This document shows, in pieces, positions 59,221 to 64,000 of a stretch of 64,000 bases of DNA (position 1 is its first letter; the number at the start of each line of letters is the position of its first letter). The notes beneath the pieces were generated by a model, which made no database searches, was not told where the DNA came from, and saw only the letters and a list, made by a program, of their open reading frames with translations. The position numbers were made by a program, and so were the translations under genes. Source of the DNA: Brachybacterium subflavum (GTDB taxonomy: Bacteria > Actinomycetota > Actinomycetes > Actinomycetales > Dermabacteraceae); contig NZ_VIGP01000005.1 in assembly GCF_009299795.1 (NCBI RefSeq), positions 62,001-126,000 of the forward strand, read 5' to 3'.

Positions 59221-60816
59221 ATGACCAACCAGCACACCCCCGAGGACCCGTCGACCATCGACCCCGCCGCGACCGCTCCGCCGTCGGACGCACCGCCCGC
59301 CGCACCGCCTGCCGCGCCGTCCGCAGTGGGCGGGCACGGCCGCAGCGCACGGAGCATCCGGCGCACCATGGCCGCCGTGGCGGCGGGCGCCGCGACCCTC
59401 GCCCTCGCGGCCTGCGGAGCGGCGACCGCCGTCACCGGCGCCTCCTCGAGCAGCGACGCCGCGACGACGAGCACGACCTCCTCCTCGAGCAGCTCCGCCA
59501 GCAACGACATGCTCTCGAGCCTCGACCTGACCACGCTCGACACCCACTACGACGAGGGCGACCTGTCCTGGGACGAGGCCGACGAGCAGGCCATCACCCT
59601 CTCCGACGACGGCTCGACCTCTGACTCCTCGGGCGTGAGCGTCGACGACTCGACCGTGACGATCACCGAGGGCGGCGTCTACCGGGTCTCCGGGTCGCTG
59701 AGCGACGGCCAGCTGGTCGTCGACGCCCCGGACGACGAATCCGTGACGATCATCCTCGACGACGCCTCGATCACCTCCAGCAGCGGCCCCGCCATCTCCA
59801 TGAACAGCGCGGACGAGGCGACCCTGTACCTGGCCGACGGCACGGAGAACTCCGTCGAGGACGGCACGGACTACGAGGTGGCCGATGACGCGACGCCCGT
59901 CGCGGCGATCGCCTCGGCCTCCGATCTCGCGATCGCCGGCAGCGGCTCGCTCTCGGTCACCGGCACCACGAACGACGGCATCTCCACGAAGGACGGCCTC
60001 GTGATCGCGGGCGGCGACATCACGGTCGACGCCGCCGACGACGCCATCCGCGGCAAGGACTACGTGGAGGTCATCGGCGGCACCTTCGACATCACCAGCG
60101 GCGGCGACGCCATCAAGTCCGACAACTACGAGGACGAGGACCGCGGCTGGGTGCTCATCAGCGCCGGCACCTTCACGGTCGACGCCGGGGACGACGGGAT
60201 CGACGCCGAGCAGGCGATCGAGATCGCCGACGGCACGCTGACCATCGAGAAGTCCCAGGAGGGGCTCGAGGCGAACGACGTCATGATCGAGGGCGGCACC
60301 GTGGACATCACGGCCTCGGACGACGGCGTCAACTCCACTGCCGCCACCACCGAGGAGGAGGCCGCGGCGGAGGAGTCGTCCGACGCATCGGACTCCACGA
60401 CCTCGACGGACTCGAGCACCTCCACCGACGACGCCGACGCCCAGCAGCAGGGCATGGGCGGGGGCAGCGAGGAGGACGATGGCTCGTGGCTGTCGATCTC
60501 CGGCGGCACCGTGACCATCGACGCAGACTTCGACGGCCTCGACTCCAACGGCTCGATCTCGCTGACCGGCGGCGACATCACCATCACGAGCGCCGACAAC
60601 GGCGGCGACTCCCCAGTGGACGCCAACGGCGACGTGACCTTCGACGGGGCGACCCTGACCGCGAACGGCACCGAGATCACCTCGGCCGACGACCTGCAGT
60701 CCCAGGCCGGCGGCATGGGCGGCGGCCAGATGGGTCAGGGCGGCGGCACGCCTCCCGACCAGCAGGACAGCTCTTCGAGCAGTAACTCGGGCAGCGACTC
60801 GGGCACCGCCTCCTGA
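59221..60816 (+). CDS. Secreted acidic lipoprotein with a beta-helix carbohydrate-binding domain (Cthe_2159/DUF4353-like)
   Basis: 531 residues. A cytoplasmic head of about 45 residues, an Arg-flanked helix RTMAAVAAGAATLALAAC with a lipobox-like LALAAC, then a Ser/Thr linker. Residues about 120-370 and 440-510 are short repeats of beta-helix type (GGDITVDAADDAIRGKDYVEVIGGTFDITSGGDAIKSD; GGTVTIDADFDGLDSNGSISLTGGDITITSADNGGDSPVDANGDV), dense in Asp/Gly, which bind calcium in the family. The stretch at about 375-430 is a Glu/Ser/Asp-rich insert, and the tail is GGMGGGQMGQGGG plus Ser. It should sit on the cell surface. Its linkage to DUF4956-VTC is recurrent in Firmicutes and actinobacteria, but the shared function is unknown. 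Confidence 0.75.
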   Translation: MTNQHTPEDPSTIDPAATAPPSDAPPAAPPAAPSAVGGHGRSARSIRRTMAAVAAGAATLALAACGAATAVTGASSSSDAATTSTTSSSSSSASNDMLSSLDLTTLDTHYDEGDLSWDEADEQAITLSDDGSTSDSSGVSVDDSTVTITEGGVYRVSGSLSDGQLVVDAPDDESVTIILDDASITSSSGPAISMNSADEATLYLADGTENSVEDGTDYEVADDATPVAAIASASDLAIAGSGSLSVTGTTNDGISTKDGLVIAGGDITVDAADDAIRGKDYVEVIGGTFDITSGGDAIKSDNYEDEDRGWVLISAGTFTVDAGDDGIDAEQAIEIADGTLTIEKSQEGLEANDVMIEGGTVDITASDDGVNSTAATTEEEAAAEESSDASDSTTSTDSSTSTDDADAQQQGMGGGSEEDDGSWLSISGGTVTIDADFDGLDSNGSISLTGGDITITSADNGGDSPVDANGDVTFDGATLTANGTEITSADDLQSQAGGMGGGQMGQGGGTPPDQQDSSSSSNSGSDSGTAS

Positions 60817-60889
60817 CGTTCGACGCGGCCGCAGTGGGCCACGCAGCCACAGCGACCGGCGCGGCCGCAGCGACCGGAGCACCCCACAC

Positions 60890-60943
60890 GATGTGAGCGT
60901 GGCGAGCCAAAGTCCCCGGACTCTGGCTCGCCACGCTCACATC
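60890..60943. terminator. Long palindrome, family B copy 2
   Basis: Perfect 20-nt arms (60890-60909 and 60924-60943), with an inner stem AGTCC-CC-GGACT that extends the hairpin to about 25 bp. The left arm begins GATGTGAGCGTGGCGAGCC. It stands between the convergent beta-helix lipoprotein and sugar-porter genes, the same kind of place as copy 1 at 35696-35749. Confidence 0.8.
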
Positions 60944-60968
60944 TTCGCGTGCGCGGCGGGGCGCGGCC

Positions 60969-62411
60969 TCAGCGGAAGTCGCCGCCGGCGAAGGACTCCT
61001 CGAGCTCCTCGAGGGAGCGGCCGCTGGTGTTGGGCAGGGTGCGCCAGAGGAACAACACCACGATCGCCCCGAGCACGGCGAAGATCCCGAACATGCCCTG
61101 CAGCCCGGCCATGCTCACGACCACGGGGAACAGGAAGGTCAGCGCGGCGTTCGCGATCCACATGAAGAACACGGAGATCCCCATGCCGAGGCCCCGCAGG
61201 TGCAGCGGGAACATCTCGGCGAGCGCGACCCACACGGGGGCGTTCAGGCACAGCTGCACGAAGAACATGAAGGTCACGAACAGGCACAGGATGATCACGG
61301 CGCGGGCGGTGCCGGCGGGCATGGCGATCGCGGTGAGCATGATCAGCACGTGCACGGCGGTGGTCACGCAGAAGCCGCCGATGATCAGGCGGCGCCTGGC
61401 GACGCGGTCGATGAGCACGAACAGGCACAGCGCGGTGCCGACCACGGCGATCACGCCGTTGGCGACGTTCGCGATGATCGCGGCCTTCGCGGAGAAGCCC
61501 GCCTCGCCCAGCAGCTGGGTGCCGTAGTACATGATCGAGTTGACGCCGGTGAGCTGCTGGGCGACGGCCAGTCCGCTGCCCGCGACCACCAGGCGCACCA
61601 CCCAGCCGATCTGCAGCGCCGCGAAGCCGGCCGTGCGGGTGGTCGTCTCCTCCTCGGCGAGCTGCTCGACCTCGGCGATCTCGGCGCGGGCGCGCTCCTC
61701 GTCGCGCACCAGCATGAGCACGGCGAGCGCGTCCTCGATGCGGCCCTTCGAGATCAGCCAGCGCGGCGACTCGGGCTGGCGCAGCATCCCCAGGAACAGC
61801 ACGATCGCGGGCACGGCGCAGACGGCGAGCATGTACCGCCACACGCCCTCGTGGTGGCCCCAGAGGTTGAAGATGATGGCGTTGATGATGAAGGCGGCCA
61901 TCTGGCCGGCGACGATGGCGAGCTCGTTGCGTCCGCTGAGGCCGCCGCGGCGCTCGGTGGGCGCGAGCTCGGCGAGGTAGACCGGGACCGTCACGGAGGC
62001 GGCGCCCACGGCGAGGCCCAGCACGAAGCGCGAGGGCAGCATGACGGAGAGCCCGGGTGCGAGCACGCAGCCCAGCGTCGCCACGAAGAACACGAGGGCG
62101 ATCGTGGTCAGTGCCCTCTTGCGCCCCACGCGGTCGTTGAAGGCTCCGCCGACGGCCGCGCCGAAGGCCGCTCCGACCAGCAGGGACGAGGTCACGAGGC
62201 CCTCGGTGACCGCGGTGAGGCCGAGGTCGGAGATCATCGGCTCGAGCGCGCCGTTGATGACGCCCGTGTCATAGCCGAACAGGAGGCCGCCGAAGGTCGC
62301 GATGACGGCGATCAGGTCGAGCCGGCGCACGTGGGGGCCGGGCCGCAGCGGCGGCAGGGTCGGGGCGGGCGCCGCGGCGGGCACCCCGGAGGCAGCAGAT
62401 CGGAACGACAT
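60969..62411 (-). CDS. Sugar porter (MFS sugar:H+ symporter, XylE/IolT-like)
   Basis: 480 residues, 12 helices. Signatures: IAVIATFGGLLFGYDTGVINGALEPM (TM1), GGAFNDRVGRKRALT (motif A), YLAELAPTERRGGLSGRNELAIVAGQMAAFIINAI (the PETK-like loop after TM4), LRQPESPRWLISKGR (PESPR), VAQQLTGVNSIMYYG (TM7 QQLTGxNxxxYY sugar site) and WVALAEMFPLHLRGLGMG. It imports a sugar or polyol. GAAGGAGA lies nine bases before ATG 62411. It is downstream of a TIM-barrel isomerase and a Gfo/Idh dehydrogenase on the same strand, so inositol or a related polyol is a fair guess, not proven. Confidence 0.88.
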   Translation of the reverse strand: MSFRSAASGVPAAAPAPTLPPLRPGPHVRRLDLIAVIATFGGLLFGYDTGVINGALEPMISDLGLTAVTEGLVTSSLLVGAAFGAAVGGAFNDRVGRKRALTTIALVFFVATLGCVLAPGLSVMLPSRFVLGLAVGAASVTVPVYLAELAPTERRGGLSGRNELAIVAGQMAAFIINAIIFNLWGHHEGVWRYMLAVCAVPAIVLFLGMLRQPESPRWLISKGRIEDALAVLMLVRDEERARAEIAEVEQLAEEETTTRTAGFAALQIGWVVRLVVAGSGLAVAQQLTGVNSIMYYGTQLLGEAGFSAKAAIIANVANGVIAVVGTALCLFVLIDRVARRRLIIGGFCVTTAVHVLIMLTAIAMPAGTARAVIILCLFVTFMFFVQLCLNAPVWVALAEMFPLHLRGLGMGISVFFMWIANAALTFLFPVVVSMAGLQGMFGIFAVLGAIVVLFLWRTLPNTSGRSLEELEESFAGGDFR

Positions 62412-62523
62412 GAGGTTCTCCTTCGAACTCTCGTCCCGGCCCCGCGGTCGGGAGCCGGCGGACGGGGCGCGCGCGGTGCGGGCGGCCCGTCGGGCGGCGC
62501 GTCGGTGCGCCGCCCGGTGCGGA

Positions 62524-63510
62524 TCAGGCGGGGACGGAGGCGTTCCCGACGGCGCCGCGGGTGAGGTCCTGCGCCGCACGCAGGGTGCTGACGGCGAACG
62601 CGACGGAGTCGCGCTGGCTGAGCTCGTAGTCCTCGTTCTCGATGGAGACGGGGCCGGCGTACCCGCCGCCCGCGAGAGCCTCCATCCAGCGGGCCCAGAA
62701 GGCGGGCCCGTCGGGGTGCCCGCGGCCGACGGCCACGAAGTTCCACGCGCGCTCGTCGACCTGGGGGTTCGGCGTGGTCTCGAGGCGCGAGGCGACGGCC
62801 GCGCGCTCCTCGATGCGGGTGTCCTTGGCGTGGACGTGGTGGACGGTGCCGGCGAGGGCGCGGGCTGCCTCGATCGGGTCGGCGCCCATCCACAGCAGGT
62901 GGCTGGGGTCGAGGTTCGCGCCGATGGCGGGGCCGACGGCCTCGCGCAGCCGCAGCAGGGACGGCACGGAGTAGACGAGCTGGTTGGCGTGCATCTCTAC
63001 GGCGATCCTCACCCCGCGCTTCTCGGCCTCGGCGGCGATCTGCTCCCAGTAGCGCGCGGCGACCTCCCACTGGTGGGCGAGCAGGCGGCCGTTCTCGGGC
63101 GGCCAGACGGTGGTGATCCAGGCCGGGAAGGAGTCGCCCGGGGCGGCGGGCAGTCCCGACATCGTCACCACGGTGTCCACGCCGAGGTCCTCGGCGAGGC
63201 AGAGTGCTCCGCGCAGCACGTGGTCGTCGCGTTCGCCCTGGTGGGGGTGCAGCGGGTTGCCGGCGGCGTTCAGCGCCTCCAGGCGCAGTCCGCGCCCGGT
63301 GATGTCCGCGGCCAGGCGTCGGCGCGCGGCGGGCTCGGCGAGGAGCTCCTCGAGGTCGGCGTGCGGGGCGGGCGACCAGCCGCCGTGGTTTCCGCCGAGG
63401 CCGATCTCGACGGTCTCGACGCCCAGCTGGGCGGCGAGATCCAGCGCGTCCTCGCGGGTGAGCTCGGAGAGGCTGTCGGTGAGCAGGCCGAGCGGGTGCG
63501 TGGTCGTCAT
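62524..63510 (-). CDS. Sugar phosphate isomerase/epimerase (AP-endonuclease family 2 TIM barrel)
   Basis: 328 residues. TIM-barrel marks: LGVETVEIGLGGNHGGWSP, GLRLEALNAAGNPLHPHQGERDDHVLRGALCLAEDLGVDTVVTMSG, RGVRIAVEMHANQLVYSVPSLLRLREAVG (Glu and His metal ligands), IGANLDPSHLLWMGADPI (Asp, His), VHHVHAKDTRI (His, Lys) and GPVSIENEDYE (Glu). This set of metal ligands fits the xylose-isomerase-like fold as in IolE/IolI. It probably isomerises or dehydrates an intermediate made by the dehydrogenase encoded upstream, whose stop overlaps this ATG by four bases. Confidence 0.85.
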   Translation of the reverse strand: MTTTHPLGLLTDSLSELTREDALDLAAQLGVETVEIGLGGNHGGWSPAPHADLEELLAEPAARRRLAADITGRGLRLEALNAAGNPLHPHQGERDDHVLRGALCLAEDLGVDTVVTMSGLPAAPGDSFPAWITTVWPPENGRLLAHQWEVAARYWEQIAAEAEKRGVRIAVEMHANQLVYSVPSLLRLREAVGPAIGANLDPSHLLWMGADPIEAARALAGTVHHVHAKDTRIEERAAVASRLETTPNPQVDERAWNFVAVGRGHPDGPAFWARWMEALAGGGYAGPVSIENEDYELSQRDSVAFAVSTLRAAQDLTRGAVGNASVPA

Positions 63511-64000
63511 GCCATCGCCGCCTCGGCCGCGTGGAGCCCGAACACCCCGAGCTCCCGCAATCGGGAGGTCCCGGGGACGTCGAGGTCGGGGATGCCGGTG
63601 ACGCCGGCGCGGTGCAGGGGCCCGGTGGTCTCGAGCGGCAGGCCGACGGTGCGGCCGAGGGCCGCGGAGCCGTAGGCCGCGACGACGGTCTCGAGGACGT
63701 GGAGGGCGGCGGCGCCATCGGCCGCCGGGGCGCGGTGCTCATGGATCGCCGCGGCGAGGTCGGCGAGCAGGTCGCGCATGGAGTCGGCGATGAGGCCGTC
63801 GAGCTCCTGGCCGGCGGGCAGGTCGAGGGCGCGGGTGCCCTCGGCGGTGGTGACGTCGAGGGACTCGAACGGGGCCCAGGGGATCGTGCCGTCGGCCCGG
63901 TAGTGCAGGATGGCGCGGCCCGCGGTGCCGTCGACACGGATGCCGCCGGGGCCCATGCCCCAGCCGATGTTCACCAGGCCCGCGCGGTCGCCGGCCTCGA
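63507..64000 (-). CDS. Gfo/Idh/MocA-family oxidoreductase, C-terminal part (runs off window)
   Basis: About 164 residues remain of a protein that continues past the window edge; the frame is open to the last base (GDRAGLVNIGWGMGPGGIRVDGTAG). The segment is the C-terminal alpha/beta domain of the Gfo/Idh/MocA family: strands with GTAGRAILHYRADG and FESLDVTTAEG, then ELDGLIADSMRDLLADLAAAIHEHRAPAADGAAALHVLETVVAAYGSAALGRTVGLPL, the usual final helix (DGxxALxVxxxxxAAYxSA). Family members oxidise sugars or polyols with NAD(P). Coupled by ATGA to the TIM-barrel gene, and with the sugar porter forms a catabolic operon. Confidence 0.85.
   Translation of the reverse strand, partial: EAGDRAGLVNIGWGMGPGGIRVDGTAGRAILHYRADGTIPWAPFESLDVTTAEGTRALDLPAGQELDGLIADSMRDLLADLAAAIHEHRAPAADGAAALHVLETVVAAYGSAALGRTVGLPLETTGPLHRAGVTGIPDLDVPGTSRLRELGVFGLHAAEAAMA

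Overview
This window comes from a high-GC (about 70%) actinobacterial chromosome. Evidence: dense genes with many 4-bp ATGA/GTGA overlaps, frequent GTG starts, several genes that look leaderless (a TAnnnT -10 box 6-9 nt before the start codon), an Rpf-type resuscitation factor, MauE-thioredoxin and PIG-L proteins, and long hairpins without T-tracts in place of classical terminators. The overall style suggests Micrococcales, perhaps near Brachybacterium; the genus is an inference that no marker gene here proves. No rRNA, tRNA, CRISPR array or insertion sequence was found.

Layout. 1-5.6 kb: end of an RND efflux permease, a MATE exporter, then metF-metE (last step of methionine synthesis). 5.6-19.3 kb: the main polysaccharide locus. 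An exported Tat lipoprotein glycosidase and a UDP-galactopyranose-mutase-like flavoprotein are divergent from nine genes joined by 4-bp overlaps: GT4, Wzy-like, GT4, Wzz-like, CapD-like 4,6-dehydratase, DegT aminotransferase, PIG-L deacetylase, Wzx flippase, GT2. The initiating phosphoglycosyl transferase lies apart (30.8-32.4 kb), divergent from a large MalT-like LuxR regulator across a 609-bp region rich in dyads. 19.4-30.7 kb: an apparently orphan GAF regulator, a DHA2 exporter, MauE-Trx, manA, a possible glycosyltransferase, Rpf, pyruvate oxidase and a serine hydrolase.

35.7-45.5 kb: a degenerate CPBP protein, a class II glutamine amidotransferase, an MFS transporter cut by an in-frame TAA, UspA, a histidine kinase/response regulator pair, a small membrane protein followed by a ten-unit 24-bp tandem array, and a GT2-GtrA/NAGPA pair. 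45.6-56 kb: an amidohydrolase, a P-loop kinase-like protein, a proline-racemase-family protein paired with an Ldh2-type reductase (a likely hydroxyproline/imino-acid route), an orphan ABC ATPase behind a (CCGAC)n microsatellite, mntP behind a yybP-ykoY manganese riboswitch, a Bcr/CflA exporter, two VOC proteins, and soxR divergent from an MBL-fold target with a good SoxR box between them.

56.05-57.25 kb is a clearly lower-GC island carrying one membrane-anchored receiver-domain protein. Next comes a DUF4956 / VTC polyphosphate-polymerase-type / secreted acidic beta-helix triad. The window ends in a sugar-uptake and catabolism operon (sugar porter, TIM-barrel isomerase, Gfo/Idh dehydrogenase) that runs off the edge.

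The most unusual non-genic signals are two families of long palindromes that recur at gene ends, one with compensatory base changes; the 24-bp array; and the pentanucleotide microsatellite in a 5' leader. The best candidates for poorly described biology are the membrane receiver protein in the island and the DUF4956-VTC-beta-helix triad.
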